Of a stretch of DNA of 64,000 nucleotides, positions 1 to 13,075 are shown in pieces. This DNA is from Hsuehochloa calcarea (taxonomy: Eukaryota > Streptophyta > Magnoliopsida > Poales > Poaceae), in assembly GCA_036346395.1 (NCBI GenBank), contig CM070611.1, positions 26,856,473 to 26,920,472 on the forward strand. The letters run 5' to 3'. The notes beneath the pieces are model-generated. The model saw nothing but the letters and a program-made list of their open reading frames with translations, ran no database searches and was not told the DNA's origin. Made by a program: the position numbers and the translations under genes. How positions within the stretch are numbered: position 1 is the first letter of the stretch; each line of letters begins with the position of its first letter.

Positions 1-81
1 TTTTGTATTGCAAATCTATTTCTGTTTTTTGGTTAGCCTCAGGAAATGCTAGCCATGCCATATGAAACAAGCTAAAAAACA

Positions 82-209
82 CAACAAGTACATGTATACA
101 TCCAAATCACTATCATTTCATAAACAAGCACATCCAATTCACTTTCATTTCATAAACAAGCACATCCAATTCACATTCATTTCATAAATAAGCACATCCA
201 ATTCACAAT
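82..209. repeat. 32-bp tandem repeat, about four copies
   Basis: Three near-identical 32-bp units lie at 114-145, 146-177 and 178-209, each starting CATTTCATAAA and ending near CCAATTCAC. A degenerate unit lies at about 82-113. The array is downstream of the stop of the CACTA-1 gene, in its presumed 3' non-coding region. Confidence 0.85.
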
Positions 210-1915
210 ATCAATTAACTAAAATTAACCATTCATGTACAATTACACATATGAATTATTAAGTTCAATCTACATTGTGGAACTTCCCATTTGTATTTAT
301 GACCTCACGGTTCAAGAATGCTGCAAACTGTCCTTGAATGTTTATGAGCTGGCTCTATTCTAATGCAGTTGTATTGATGCTCGCAATCCGTCGCTAGGAA
401 GATTAAATTCATTCATATATAAATTGATAAGTATGAAATAATTATTGCAAGATTGACAAACCTGAGGATCATTGGTCACCACGAAACCGACTATGTAGTT
501 CCATATTTTGTCAAACATAGTATCCATAGATGTTGCAGGCTGGCGACTGCGTTGTCACTGCAAAAATAGAATTGGTTAGATCGAGAGACGTTACTATGAA
601 GTGTTACAGAATTCTTCCCTTGTTGTTCCCTCCTTTAGCATAGTACACGACAAACGACCTACGTGATTCCAAGAAGTTAGCCTTAACCATTGCAAAGGAA
701 GGAAAGACTACAATAGAGTTATCTATAGAGGAAATATGTTTACCTGTCGATTAATTGTCGGACAATTGTGAAGTTGCGTATGCCCTCTTTAGAGAATCTA
801 GGTATATTACCATGTTCCATTTTTGTATAATTACAATTAGAATCTAGTGGAACCTGTATAGGTATGTCGCCATGGTCATTAAATCTAAGTTTGTGTTGCT
901 TATAAAGTACAAATCAACAAGTATAGCCACTAGTGCAGCACTTACTCCTGGTTGTAGGTATGAATTCCTTGTCGCGGTGAGCTAGCAATGACTCTATTAT
1001 GTAATCCTCGACAAATTTGCATTCTTCTTGATGGTTTGTAAGGAGACCAAGTATGGGTCGAGGAAACCTGCCGGTCAATTCCTTAATTCGGCTTCAGAAA
1101 TCATGTATATATATAGACACGCACAAAAGCAAGGTGCTAAATATAACATTTATCGGTATTACACAAACGTTGACCGTGATTGTACACACTTACAGTGTCT
1201 AGCATCGCATGAGTGAGGCATCGAGAGCGTTGAGGTTGAAGAGAAAGAACAAGTCCTTGAAGGACACTTTGAAGATACAATCTTGAACCACGTGGTTAAG
1301 ATGATCCTTCTTGAACTTGACGTTGACACCTGAGCATCGTTGTCCATATGTCTTGTTGGCCTGTTCCATGCACCATACATGCAATATCGTGCAAGCGAAT
1401 CCTAGGGTACGGTCGTGCTCTATTGTCTCGAACAATGACTCACCTAGCAAGAATTTCCAGGCCAACGACAGGAAGGGGATATCAGAACAGGAGTCGACCA
1501 TCTTCGATTTGCCCTTGCTGCCTCACTTTTAATAGGCTGATTTCACGAAAGTTGACCGAGCATGAGGTGTAGATGTATCTGATTCACCGGGCCCTTCCCG
1601 CTTCGGTGCATGTAGCTTATATGGACTTGACACCACTGTAGGATATTCCTGTGAAGTTGACACCGGAGCGGGTATCTCTAGGCAGATGCCATTATTGGAC
1701 CACTGGATAAATGTTCCGATGACTTGCCCTAGAGTCATGACCTCGTTTTTTGCAGGAATCTGTAGCAGGACGACCGCGAAATTGGCATGAACATCGTCCA
1801 CATTCACTTTTGCGAAGCCCAGCGCTAGATTTACACCGTGCACCAAAGCCTCGACACCGGATGGATACGTCTAGCCCCAACCAAACATCTAGGCCAAAGG
1901 AGGCATATCTCACTT

Positions 1916-3734
1916 TGTGGATATCATGGGGATATGCTCCTGATCTTATGATGATGTGACAATTGGCAATGGCGTTAAAGGTTTGTCGTTTCACTTGTTT
2001 TCAGTAACGATTGGCATGCTGCCAGGTCTCAGGCGGTATGGCCGGCAGAAGCGGCGGGTCAAACCGGCCATAGGGTAGTCCGACCGGCCACCCCTAGCGG
2101 TCGGACCGACCAGTGGCAGTTGGACCGGCCATAGTGGCGGTCGGACCGGCCTATTTCTAAAGGTGATATTTTGAGTTGGGACAAAAATAGAGGTAGCAGA
2201 CAACAGAGGGGATTCTATTGCACTTGGTCTCATAATTTTTGGAGTCTCCAGTCAAAAGTTCTATTTGTTTTAAATTTCCAGCAGGTTTCAGAATTTCAGG
2301 GGCTAATTTTGGCTAAGTCCCAACTAGCGGTCTGACCGGCCAATAGGTGGAGGTCAGACCGGCCAGGGTGGGCGGTCAGACCGACCATGGTGGTGGTATG
2401 ACCGGCTTTCACTTGGATCGTTGTCCTTCGTGGCCGCGATGTTTGGTTGTTAGGTCAAAGTCATGAGTTTCAATGCATATGTGTTGCATGATGCATATTT
2501 TGACTAACATGGGTCATGTTGTGAAGAACTTGTTCTCGGATTCGGTTTGCTTGTCTATTGTTGTGCGAGTTGCTTGGTGGTCAACGACGGTCAGCGGCGA
2601 GGATGATCGGGACTAGGCTTGAGAGCTAAGGTCCGAATGATCGATGATGCTTGGGTGGTCGATAAACTCAAGCGTGGTGCAAGATAGACAAGGGTGACCT
2701 ATTGGCCAACCCGCGGCGCAAGATGACGCAAGGTGAAGCTGATTAGGTCAAGAGGCGATAAAGACGGCGCATTAAAATGCGTGCGTGTGTGACCCGTTTG
2801 TTTTGGGCCTTAACGGGAGCCCAATTGAGTCAAACTTCTAGAAGGTTTAAGCCTCCACTATAAATAGAGGAGGGAGGTGGCTACATCTTCTTTGCATTTT
2901 TTATTGTTTGAAACCCTAATTTGCTTAGGGAGAGGTTTTGTGGAGGCTAGTGTTCTAGAGATTTTTGATTTGATTTTCATTCTCTTAGATTGAGCATTGT
3001 CCTCCAATGATGGAGTGACTGTAAACACAAATCATATCAAATCAATCCAAGAAAAGTTTGATCAAAGTTTTGTCTCTTTGCTTTCCTTCTCTTTATTTGA
3101 TGATTTTGAGTCTTTCTTTGATCCGTGAGTTTTTTCTTGATTTCTTCACGTGATTTAGCTTACTGTGATATGTGGGAACATATCTAGGATCATCTTGATC
3201 ATCAATCACCCACGAGCAAGATTTTGGATATAGTTTTCGTTTTGACTCGATTTTGAACCTTCCTTGTCTCAAACGGAAAAGGATCATAATTCTTTCAAGA
3301 AATTTTACAATCTTCGATTAGAATAGGTTCTTGACATCATAGAGAAGGTGTGTTCCAAGTTTCATCGCGTTTGGAGTTGGAGATCAAAAGTTACATCTAT
3401 TTGCAACTTCGCTCGTCGGGCTGTTTTGATATGTTCTTCCGGCCGGTGGTCAGACCGCCAGGGCCACCGGTCAGACCGCCAGTGTCGATGGTCGACAAAT
3501 CACGACCAGTGGTCGAACCGCCAAAGACTGAGTTTCTTGAGCTTGTGTTGATTTTAGTTGTTTTTCTTAGCGGGTTAAATTGGATTCAATAGTAGTCTTC
3601 CGCTGTACTGGTATATTAATCTTCATAGCTTCCATAGCTACTGGAGTAAAATCTTATTAAATCAATTATTTCTGAAAAAAAGTGAGCATGCTCCTATTCA
3701 CCCTCCCCCCTCTAGTCGCCTTTTTGGTCCAACA
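1916..3734 (+). mobile_element. Solo LTR of copia family B (Sirevirus type), inserted in the CACTA-1 gene
   Basis: The 1819-bp segment starts TGTGGATATCATGGGG and ends GGTCCAACA. It is flanked by a perfect 5-bp duplication, CACTT, at 1911-1915 and 3735-3739. It matches, in the opposite orientation, the two LTRs of the full-length element at 28344-39047. No internal region follows, so it is a solo LTR left by LTR-LTR recombination. It carries clusters of GGTCNGACC palindromes at about 2030-2160, 2325-2405 and 3440-3525, a TATA box at 2859-2866, and the CACCCTCCCCCCTCTAGTCGCC end motif shared by the copia families here. Confidence 0.95.
2859..2866 (+). promoter_or_regulatory. TATA box of the family B solo LTR
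   Basis: TATAAATA in the context CCACTATAAATAGAGG. The same box recurs at the matching place in the other family B LTRs, and similar boxes occur in families A and C, so it is the likely LTR core promoter. Confidence 0.7.
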
Positions 3735-4026
3735 CACTTGGAGCTTGCACTTCGTATCCATCTACATAACGATACAAAATTAACTACTCAAACAGGCCTA
3801 TCAATGGATCGAGCATTCTAGAGATAATAATTATTACCAAGATGTCATCGACAGGAAATCTGTCGTTGCCTTTTGGGGTAGGGTTAGGGTTGGACGCGTA
3901 GCTACTCGGATGTTTCGGGGGCTGGCAAGCACAATAGGGGCAGGGCTTGCAACTGATTTTTCCCTAAGCCTTTCCTCAAGGCTCTCCATCTACCGTTCTG
4001 TCTCATCTCTGACGCGATCATTGATC

Positions 4027-7000
4027 TGTCGGACCCCCGGGTGTCACACAACCCCGAGATCCTCTGTGCATACCAAGCTAGTCCCATGATCAGTAGCTAG
4101 CTCGCACAGTTGCAACAGTGATGTAATCATAACCATTCAACAACGAACTAATGAAGCAGACAAAGTAATATTATTTAAAACAACAAAGACCTTATGGTCA
4201 AGGTTCTTACAAAAGTAGCCTCACAGGGCTTAGCAACAACAGTATCCGCAATGAAATCTCAAAATACGTGGAGCCCCATCGACATGCCCACAGGCAATCG
4301 AGTGGAGGACGTGACCTAGTTCGCGAAGTCTTCAAAGTAGCCTTCTTCGTAGAACTCAATATTTCCTGATTCTTCTGCTGGGATTGATCAACAAAGGGCA
4401 TAAAGCCGTGAGTACATAAAGTACTCAGCAAGTCGTAGAGAAATGTATGCACATAGTATTCATGACAGGCTTAAGCAAGGATGGCTTTATAGTTAATTTG
4501 CAGAAAGCAAGTTTAACAATAACTACATTAATTAGATTGCCAAGCAGGATTTTAAAAGAATAATACATAGATAACCAAGTTCTTTTGAATCAAACAGTGA
4601 ACATCCCGTTCACTTCCCAACCATTCGAACCAAACCTTTCCATCGAACCAAACCACATTTTTGAAAATACTACCCCTTGCGCGAAATCACCAAGCATGTC
4701 CGTAACCGGGGACACGGCTATTCGAATAGGTTTTTAACACTCTGCAGAGGTTGTACAGCTTTACCCACAAGAGATAAATCACTTGTAATGTCCGTCTGAT
4801 ACACTTCCGAGGGTGTGCGACTAAGTGATTACCACAAGGCCTTTACAAAGTTCCATTTTGCCTCGGTTCTGCTCGCTAAGGTTTCGCCATCACAGCCCCC
4901 TCTTGCGCCAATAATCAACCCTAGCAGAACCGACCCAAAACTTCTCTAATTAGTTGGCGGTCAGTCCCATACGGACTTGTGGTTGCACGAGGTGGCCCGG
5001 ATCAATGACTTGCAAAGTTAAGTCCTTAGTTGGTGCTCGGACAAGTCTACCACAACCCAATGTGCATCACACACCCACTCTAGCTTCCTACCTCAAGCCG
5101 AGCATAAATCATTTTGTTCATTCCGACCAAATAGCAATCCTCGCCATGGCACAACATCTTTTAATAAAAGTGGCCTCACACCACTGTTCCATAGTTCCAT
5201 TAGTCAAATTTCATTAATCATTGAACATGTGATCGAAAGTCTCGCGGGTAACTAAAGCATGTCTAAGCAATACTACGCTCCCAAGTTGGTATACAATTAT
5301 GTCCAACTAGTATTAACCATCCTAAGGTGTCCAAGGATATATGTCATTCAAGGAGATATTTCATTTTCAATTCATCAAGGAGGCATAATGACAATTTGGT
5401 AATTATCTACTCCCAAAACCATTTTTAATAAAACTAGCCATGCATGATAATTTAATACAATATACATTTGTAAAATGGGTTCAACATGGTCAAAGGCCTA
5501 CGACTTGCCTTAGTTGACGAGGAGCGGGTCTTGATCGTTGGGTCGAAGAAATCTTCCAAAGCCAGGTATCTACGTGCGAGAATAGCAACAAATAAATAAA
5601 ACAGCACCAAATGAACTCCAAAAATTACAAAACCAGAACCAAATGAAAGAGGCTGAATTTAGATGAATTTAGAAATTTGTTTCACCCAAATCGGAGTTCG
5701 GATGTGAAAGTTATGGCCAAAAGAAGTTGGAAATCACATAAAATGATAGAATTAGGGTTTTTTCGGATTTTCGGATTTATTTTCTATTGAAAATCCGAGA
5801 AATCGTCGGCGCTTATGCAAGCGCAAGCGTACGCCACGCCTGCAAGGTGAAAGTCTTGGTGCCGACCGAGGCGACGCGCTGGCCACGTCGGCTTTCGGGC
5901 CCATGAGAGAGAGAGAGAGAGAGGGAGGGCGGCGCGCGGGGTGAGGGAGACGGCGGCGACGCCGAGCCGGGAAGACGACGCAGCAGCAGCGAGGGAGAAG
6001 AGGGAGGGGCGGCGCGGCGCTTACGGGAGACGGCGGCGCGAGGCGGCCGAGGAGAGAAGAAAGAGGGAGAGGGGAGGAACCGCGGTATTTAAAGGGCGGA
6101 TGAGGAGCACGCAGGCGGCGTGGAGGCGCAGCGACGAACGCACGGCAGCGTGGCGGGTGCGGCGAGGCCTTGGCGGCGACGGACGGGCGCGGATTCGCGG
6201 CGGCGACGTGGGAAGAGAAACGCGGCGGCGGCGGAGACGATGGCGGCGCCGTCCGATTTCGTCGGACGGTGGGGAGCGCGCGAGGCGCTGGCGAGCGGGC
6301 GTCGTCCGATTTGTCGGACGGCGGAGAAGACGAACCGGCGCGGCGAGGCGATGGCACCGGATCGCTATCGGACGGCCAGCAGCAAGAGGCGACGCGGCGA
6401 AGCGAGAGCCGCGCGATGACGATCGGACGGTGGGCGCGAGGCCGAGGCGGGAGGCGAATCGCGGCGAAGGAGGACGGCCGGATGGAGATCCAACGGCCGG
6501 GAGCAAAGGCGATGAGGCGGCGAGAGCCACGCGATGACGATCGGACGGCGCGATGGAAAGGGGCGAGCGAGGAGACAAGCGAGCACCGTCCGATTCGATC
6601 GGACGGTGGGAAAACGGAGTCTTGTGCGGCGAACGGAGCGCCGCGGATGAAGATCCGACAGCGCGGAGGCGGCGCTGCGCGGAGAGAGGAGGGCGGGCCA
6701 TGGAGCGAGGCGGGCGCGGGAGGCAGGCGGGTGGGAATAGTGATGGACCGGAGGATTCGACCCAAAGCAGAAAAGGAATTAATATAGTTTTGATTTTGAA
6801 ATTCAAACAAAACAAAAGGAATTTAGAAAATAGCAAATAGACTCCAAAAATTCTAGAGAAAATTCACGAAATTCCTTGAATTATTCGGACTTAATAAAAA
6901 TACTTTTAACTTTAAATTTTCTTTTTCTTTTACAAATAAAATAATTTTTAATTTCGGGTAAAATGAAAATCAATTTCTAAAATCCAATAAATCCAAGAAA

Positions 7001-7190
7001 ATTCTTAAAATAATAATTTTGATTTTAAATTCCAGGAAACTCAATTAAACCAACTTTAATTTAATTAAAGTTTGATTAATTCATATTAACTGCAAATGGA
7101 TTCTGAAATTTCAAATTAAGCTTTTGGCAAATAGAAGCAAATGGTTCTCTTTTTAAAATTTCAAAAACTCCGAAAAAGCGGGACGCTACA
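4027..7190 (-). mobile_element. Solo Ty3/gypsy-type LTR (3.16 kb) inserted in the CACTA-1 gene
   Basis: The segment has TG...CA ends (TGTCGGACCC to GACGCTACA) and a perfect TSD, TGATC, at 4022-4026 and 7191-7195. Read on the minus strand it starts TGTAGCGTCCC and ends near a GGGGGTCCGACA. It contains CTTGCTGAGTACTTTATGTA (about 4436-4417), a sequence I associate with long LTRs of grass gypsy elements such as the Tekay/Atlantys group; that subfamily is a guess. It includes a (GA)n run at 5905-5922 and a GC-rich block at 5860-6760 full of GATCGGACGG palindromes. Long Arg/Ser/Pro-rich open frames in this block follow from base composition and are not genes. No internal domain is present. Confidence 0.9.
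6245..6660. repeat. Array of CCGTCCGAT / ATCGGACGG palindromes in the gypsy LTR
   Basis: At least seven copies or half-copies of the pair CCGTCCGAT and ATCGGACGG occur about every 40-90 bp, several as close inverted pairs with a short spacer (for example 6249-6268 and about 6590-6606). The same array is copied at 23353-23760. It could be a regulatory or RNA hairpin module of the LTR; its function is unknown. Confidence 0.7.
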
Positions 7191-8645
7191 TGATCTCATC
7201 TCTGATGGATTCAGTAATCTCATCTCTGAGGGATTCACGAATCTACTCTCGTAGCTGTGCATCGCGCTCAGCTTTGGCTCTCTTCCTACTCCGGTACGCT
7301 TCGGAATCCGCTGGGAATCCATATTTCCATGGAACATAAAGACCAAGGCCTCTCGTGCGACCCGGGTGCTCATCGCTTCCCAAGGCGCGAGAGTAGATAT
7401 TTCTCCTCGATCGCTGGAATGAGCCTTAGGAAGATTGTGCACTCAGCGTTTACTGCAATAGCCCGACATGTCATTTCACTTCCTATGAAGTTATGGAGTA
7501 ATTGTAAACTAGGTAGGTCGATATCGTACCCAGCACTGGGACACTTCCTCGTCTGCAGGGTTTGGAAAGGAGATGAGCCCCAAAGACAGGGTAGATAGCC
7601 TTGCTCTTAGCCAGTTTCGAGCGCGATCATCAAGGATCTCAGCAAATGGCGGGGAGGCATTCAAGGTTTGCCTACCAGTCTTGATCCCTCAGTTGTGGGA
7701 TTTTACTAGCATACCCGGAGGTGCTAAGTCTGTGGGAATGCGTGTTTTTTACCTGACGGGCCCTGCGCGCTGCACTTTCACTCCTAAAATAATCTGTCAT
7801 CTTCTTTGCCACAAATTCTTCCCAGTACTCTTCCAAGAATGGATACTTGTAGACGGGTGTCAGATCCTTCTCCACGTAGTTCTTGACAAACGTGCTCTTG
7901 AAGTTCTTCCACGCTTTGTATGTCTGTAGCAACATGTATTGTCGCACAGAGTCCTAGTGTTGTTTCGGATCTCAAACGATCGGAAAATATATGTCAGCAC
8001 CTCACCTTTTTGAGCTTTGGTCAACTCCTTCCACGAATCGTAGGTGATGTTGACATGTTCCCGTGCAATCATTCGGATCATTCTCTGGAATGCGGATGCT
8101 GCTCGGGGAGGATTGATAGGGGTCCCATACTCATCGACCTCCGTGATGGTAAATCGACCCGCGGGCCTTTTCGATATTCCTCTTCTTCTACCGCGCTTGG
8201 ATATTCTAGAGGACGACGCATCAGATGCATGAGGCGAGGATGACGAAGAATGAGCGAAAGACATCATAAGAAATAGAAGTTCTGACACGCATAAACATAT
8301 TATCATAAGATTCGATCTCTATGTGTATATGTATACACACCAATTAATAAATAATTGGGATATGTAGGGAAGGAACTGACATATAAACATGTAAATCCTC
8401 CAAGTCATTTAAAAGGAATAATATGCTCAACACAAACATTATGTGAATAAATGAAATCAGCATAAAGCTAAGATTTAATATTTTGTTATTGCTCTCAGAT
8501 GTAGAGTAATCATTCCAATTAGAGCTAAAGTTCAAATCCGATTATCAAAATAATTTCAGTACAAACTATTATCATCATAGAGCATTCATCTCAAGCCCAC
8601 CATACCACATTGCAATACATTCCAATAGTAGTATCAAAACAAATA

Positions 8646-10270
8646 TGAGAGACCATGTTAAGGTCCTCCACTCTGAGTGATGAGTATTTGACAAGTGTGT
8701 TGATTAGATTGAGAGTTGAGGTTTTCAGTTTGGACTGTTTTCGGTCGAGTCAGAAATCGGAACTACATTTGTGTATGGAGCGGAAGTTCCGATTAATCGA
8801 ACTACGGTGTTAGAAAAGGATCTTCCGATTTACGGTTTTGGTTTGGTGAAGAGAATCGGAACTTCCACATGGGGTAGCGGAGTGTCCGATAATTCGACAT
8901 TAAGTGTGTTTCGAGATATTGGATCGAATTAAATATCCGGGAAGTCGGTTGTTCGGGTATCGGAAGTACCGCATGATGGTGAGTGCGAACTTCCGATATT
9001 TCATCGAAATGCGGATGTTCGAAATCGGAACTTCATTTGTGGTAAGTGTGGAACTTCCGATTGTGTCGTAAGCTGTGCGAGAAGGTTGAATTGTGATTTT
9101 GATTTTGTATGAGTTTGAGTCTTATACAAATATTGATGCTATGATATTGTGCAATGCTATGTGATGTGTTTTTGTGCGTGTTGACTGCAGGGCATCAAGA
9201 TGGAGTCGTGGCGAGACACGTGGACGGACTAAGCGCAGGAGGCGTTGAGGTCGAACGGTCGGGATGTGTCGAAGGCGGTGTGAATCTTGAAGCGGTTGCG
9301 TAGTCGTGCACAACAAGGTGTCTGGAGGCTTCGGAAGGTGCGCAAAGGCGAAAGGGTTTTTTCGCAAGCGGCAAAAGTGGAGGCGGTTCCGTTCGGGTGT
9401 AGCGGGCTTAATGGGTTGGAGGCCCATTAGCCAAGGCTATAAATAGGGGAGAACCCTGGAGTTAGGGTTAGACTTTTTGGAGAGGAAATTAGGTTTAGCT
9501 CCACCAAAAGGGTGTGTTTTGCTTTTGAGTTTGTGGAGTTGATGAGTGAAAGCTATTGTAATCATTCCTCTTTGTGTTACCTCTGTAATCCATATTTCAA
9601 TCCAATGAAATCGAGGTTTCGATTACTTGATTTTGCAACTCTCTCTCTCTCTGTTCATGTTGAATATCTAGGGTTTTGTATATCTTTTGTTTCGTTCTAT
9701 GAAATAGCATGAAACTTCATATCTAGAATCGTTTTGGTATTGCTATTACTTCCTCAAAGTTTCATGCTCTAAGAATCTGAGAATCTCGCTTATCATTGGT
9801 TTTGGTCTTTCTTGTCCCTTCTTCAAGAAATCCGTTTTTGGTTCGATTATTGAATCTTTGGTTGCGATTCTTCTCCATAAGGTCAAGATGAGGTTTAGGA
9901 TGATGTCCTGTAAAACTTGACCTGAGAAGAGCACTCAAGATTAAGTAGTTTGGATTTTTGGGCAAAAACCCGAGCGTTCTGTTCTTCGGTCAGGATAATC
10001 GGAGCTTCCGATTTTATGCAGCGGAAGTACCGCAAGCGGAACTTCCGTGATATACACTGCGGAACTACCGCAAGCGGAACTTCCGCAATCTACTGCCCGG
10101 AACTTCCGATTTCCAGAAGAACAGCCTGAAACTTGTTTTTGTTATTTGATCTTGTTTCATTTACTTTCTTTAGATCTTCAGAGATATTTGTAGGCTGGTT
10201 TTGAATACATTGAAGGGGAGTATTATTTTTAAAGCACCATTCACCCCCTCTGTTGCCATTTGGTCGTTCA
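8646..10270 (+). mobile_element. 5' LTR of copia A
   Basis: 1625 bp, TGAGAGACCATG to GGTCGTTCA, nearly identical to 25754-27396. It holds clusters of CGGAAGTTCCG-like palindromes (about 8750-9065 and 9985-10110), a TATA box at 9439-9446, and ends with the CACCCCCTCTGTTGCCATTT motif. Compared with the other copy it has lost the middle base at many CTG/CAG sites, for example near 8889, 8908 and 9609. Confidence 0.95.
9439..9446 (+). promoter_or_regulatory. TATA box of the copia A 5' LTR
   Basis: TATAAATA in GGCTATAAATAGGGG, repeated at 26569-26576 in the other LTR. Likely core promoter for the element's genomic RNA. Confidence 0.7.
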
Positions 10271-10272
10271 AT

Positions 10273-10284
10273 TGGTATCGAGCG
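10273..10284 (+). other. Primer-binding site of copia A
   Basis: TGGTATCGAGCG lies 2 bp after the LTR. The usual initiator tRNA-Met site is TGGTATCAGAGC. The copy here lacks the A of CAG, the same change seen in copia C and at many other CAG sites. Confidence 0.8.
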
Positions 10285-10325
10285 GGTTAGCTCTTCTTGA
10301 TAGATCTTAACCGGTCGGTTGAGCC

Positions 10326-13075
10326 ATGGCAGCGGACAAGTATTCCACCAAGCCTCCGCTTTTTGATGGTGCGGATTACCCTTACGGAAGAGCCGAATGG
10401 AAACTTACATCCGTGCTCGTGGGTATGCCATCCGGAGAAAGGTGAAGGTTAGATTTCTTCGTTCTCGCCGATGAGAACATCAATCTTTGGAAACATGGCC
10501 GATGTTGAGGCAAATGCTAAGGCAAGGAACATAATCATTCGTGGTTTAAGCGTATGAGTTTGATCGTATTTCTCATTTGATTTACCATTACGACATCCAG
10601 GTGACCCTCGATGCATACCATGAGGGCACCACTCGATTAAGACGGTTCGACAAGACCAGTTCAAGCGTGAGTACATAAATTTGAAATGCTTCTTCGGTGA
10701 ATCTTTAGGCGAGTGCTTTTCGGCGTTTTCACAAGATCTTGAGCAACCTCCGAGCGGTCGGTCTTACATACCACGACTCGGATAACGCTCGACAGATGCT
10801 TTCGCACTTGATCTTCGTGTTTGGGAGATGAAAGTGACTACCATCAAAGATAGCACGGACCTCTCGACCACGACTCTTGATGCGCTTTACTCGCGTCTCA
10901 AGACTCACGAGATTGACATTGTCTCTCGAAGGTCGAAGTCACGATCGATGGCTTTAGTCACCGATCCCACTTCGGATCTTCTTACGAGTCGTCGTGGGTT
11001 CTCCTAGTGCTCTCTGTGACATAAGCGATGATCGTTAGAGCGACTTGAGGATGAGCAGCTAGCCCTCCTAGCTCGGAAGTTTTCCCATGCTTACAAGAGG
11101 AGGAGGGATGGTAAAAGAGGAGGTCCTGTGATTTGTTTGAGTGTGGTGGCCCCAACCACATACGAGCAAACCGTCCCAAGCTTGGGAAGGGCAAAGGTGA
11201 CTATGGCGGTCCAAGCAAAACGACTACATCGACAAGAACCGCAACACGAAGCCCTCAGCACCTGATCAAGGCAAGAAGAAGTTCCGCAACTTTGGGAAGG
11301 CTAAGAAGCTGTTCCATCGCGTCCTCACCGCCCTCGACGAACTGGACACCAGCGAGGTGGAGGGGTGGAGTGACGATGATGGGAAGGACGATCATGATCC
11401 CAAGGACGGCGGCAACTTCTCCGGCATGTGCTTCATGGCCCTCGGGGGCGAACTGAGCGACAGCGAGCTGTACTCCGACTCCGATGAGGTTAGTCCCACT
11501 TATGACCAGCTTAATGATGCTTTTCTTAAGCTAGGTAGATTTCATGCTAAGTCTAGGGCTAAGTGTTCTGTGTTGGAGAAGGAAGTAGCTAGACTATCAC
11601 GGGAGCTTACTTTACTTACATCCGCTCCCTCCCGTGATGATTGTGACACTTAGCGTGCTTTGCTTGATGACATGGAAAAACTAAGGACCTTGCATGATAG
11701 TGTGTCCTCCGAACTTGACATGATTAAGGTAGAGAACATTAGCCTTCTTGTTGAATTAGAGATGAGTAGGGTAGCACCTCCTGCATCCACTACTATTGAG
11801 GCTCCGCTTGCACCTCATGTGAGGTTAAGGACAATTCGTTTAGAGGTCTTTATACCATGTTGCTTGATCCGCTTGAAACTTGTGAAAATTGTAATAATCT
11901 CAAGATGAACCTAAGCAGGCAGATCACAAAATTGTGAATTCCAAGTCGCGCTTCTAGAGCCTATTGTTTCTTTTTTAAATGTCCTAAGTTAGCTGTGAAC
12001 TAGAATCAGATCTAAGCGGTTTCAAGAAATGATTGATCACGACAACAAATTGGCTCAAGATGCTTCTAAGGATCTTGTTAGCTCACCATGCAAGCAATGT
12101 AATAAACTAAAATGTGATTTGATTGCTTTGGATGAAAAATGTGTGAAGCTAACTAAGGACCTTCTAGAGACACAATCATCTGCTTGTATTGTGTGTCTTT
12201 GGGAAGAAGTCTAAGGGTTTGGTAGAGACGCCTAGCAACGTGAACCAATGCTAGCTTGTGAGGATATTCCCCCAAAGTCGGCTGTGCGTGCACAAGCCAA
12301 TCTTTCCTCTGTTGTTGGTTCTTCTTCTGCTCCCTTACCTTCTGCTGTCCCTTCTTCCCCCTGCTCTTCTTGCACCTCTCTCTTTCGGGAGTGTCAGTAT
12401 CTTATGAACACTCTCGAGAGGTTTGTAGGAGGCAAGAAGAAGCTCAATCTCATTCTAGACAAATCTAAAATTTGCAGATTTAATCAGGGTCTAGGATATG
12501 ATATCCAGGAGTATATGAGGAAGCATCCACCTGTCGTGCTCAAAACCATAGCACCAGGTGTGATCAAAACTAAGCCCAGGACTGAGAAAGTCAATTTTAA
12601 GTCAGCGGGTTTTGTTCAAAGGATTTCTGACAGCAAGGTGATTCCACCTGCAGCTTCGGCCTCTCAAAAGGCGAAGTATCATTGCACCTTCTGTCAGAAA
12701 GATGGATATTTAGTTGATCATTGCTTCAGGCGCGCCAAGATCGCGCGTAGAGACCGTGTTGAGTCTCTTAGGCACTTTCAGGGTCAGCCCCAGATCTTGA
12801 GTGCACCTAAGACCAACACGAGGTTTAGATTTGTTCCATCTGATGATTTTGGGCAGCATCGAGGACTTGGTTTTCCTGAGTTCTCTGAGTTTCGTCCTCG
12901 TGCTCCCTTTGGTCGTAACTTCCGCCGTCCTGAGGGTAGATCTCGTTTTTCCTTTCGAGATAGCTACATGGCGAGATCAAGATATTATCGGCACTTGACT
13001 CGCTCTTCCATAGCGATCGGATCCAAAGAACAAAGTGAAATCTTTGACTTGTTGAGTGACGAGAGCGTAGGGTAG
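10326..13075 (+). pseudogene. Copia A gag (nucleocapsid) region, frameshifted
   Basis: Gag would form the virus-like particle that packages the element RNA. The ATG at 10326 opens MAADKYSTKPPLFDGADY, the start shared with B (37228) and C (52583). The UBN2-type gag domain covers about 10380-10990, with several shifts. A zinc knuckle at about 11131-11176 reads FECGGPNHIRAN with the last Cys replaced by Arg. Next comes an acidic, coiled-coil-prone part (MCFMALGGELSDSELYSD near 11430). The final open piece (12248-13075) carries LERFVGGKKKLNLILDKSK and a second knuckle, CTFCQKDGYLVDHC (about 12688-12730), where the usual His is Tyr. Long gags with these motifs are typical of Sireviruses. It is not translatable as read. 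Confidence 0.85.

Larger units (their letters stand above)
265..8267 (-). pseudogene. CACTA-1 protein gene: Transposase_24-like region plus Ulp1/C48 peptidase tail, broken by two solo LTRs
   Basis: Start chosen at 8267, where MMSFAHSSSSS opens a low-complexity, basic N-terminus. The segment 7672-7947 reads WKNFKSTFVKNYVEKD and YPFLEEYWEEFVAKK, the plant Transposase_24 (Ptta/En/Spm) pattern. The downstream part at 7270-7440 has PGRTRGLG and VPWKYGFP, typical of this family, then charged repeats RESLRDEI/TESIRDEI. After the gypsy LTR the reading continues at 4021-3740, and after the copia LTR at 1910-1530 (MTLGQVIGTFIQW). The C-terminal part (1501-265) has DLFFLFNLNALDASLMRC, FVEDYIIESLLAHRDKEFI and finally GQFAAFLNREVIN before a TGA at 265-267. 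This resembles the Ulp1 (C48) domain carried by many grass CACTA proteins. Frameshifts occur, and the expected catalytic Cys is Tyr at 526-528, so it is inactive as read. Introns are likely (an AG acceptor precedes the 540-560 segment), so exact exons are uncertain. Confidence 0.75.

Noticed and set aside
6245..6660. Spaced short palindromes looking like a CRISPR array
   Set aside because: Units are short, imperfect and irregularly spaced, the spacers are similar to each other, and the block is inside a plant LTR.
5752..6836. Long Arg/Ser/Pro-rich open frames on both strands (up to 352 codons)
   Set aside because: They lie in the CpG-rich part of the solo gypsy LTR, occur in several frames at once, show no domain, and arise from base composition. 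The same applies to 23256-23871.
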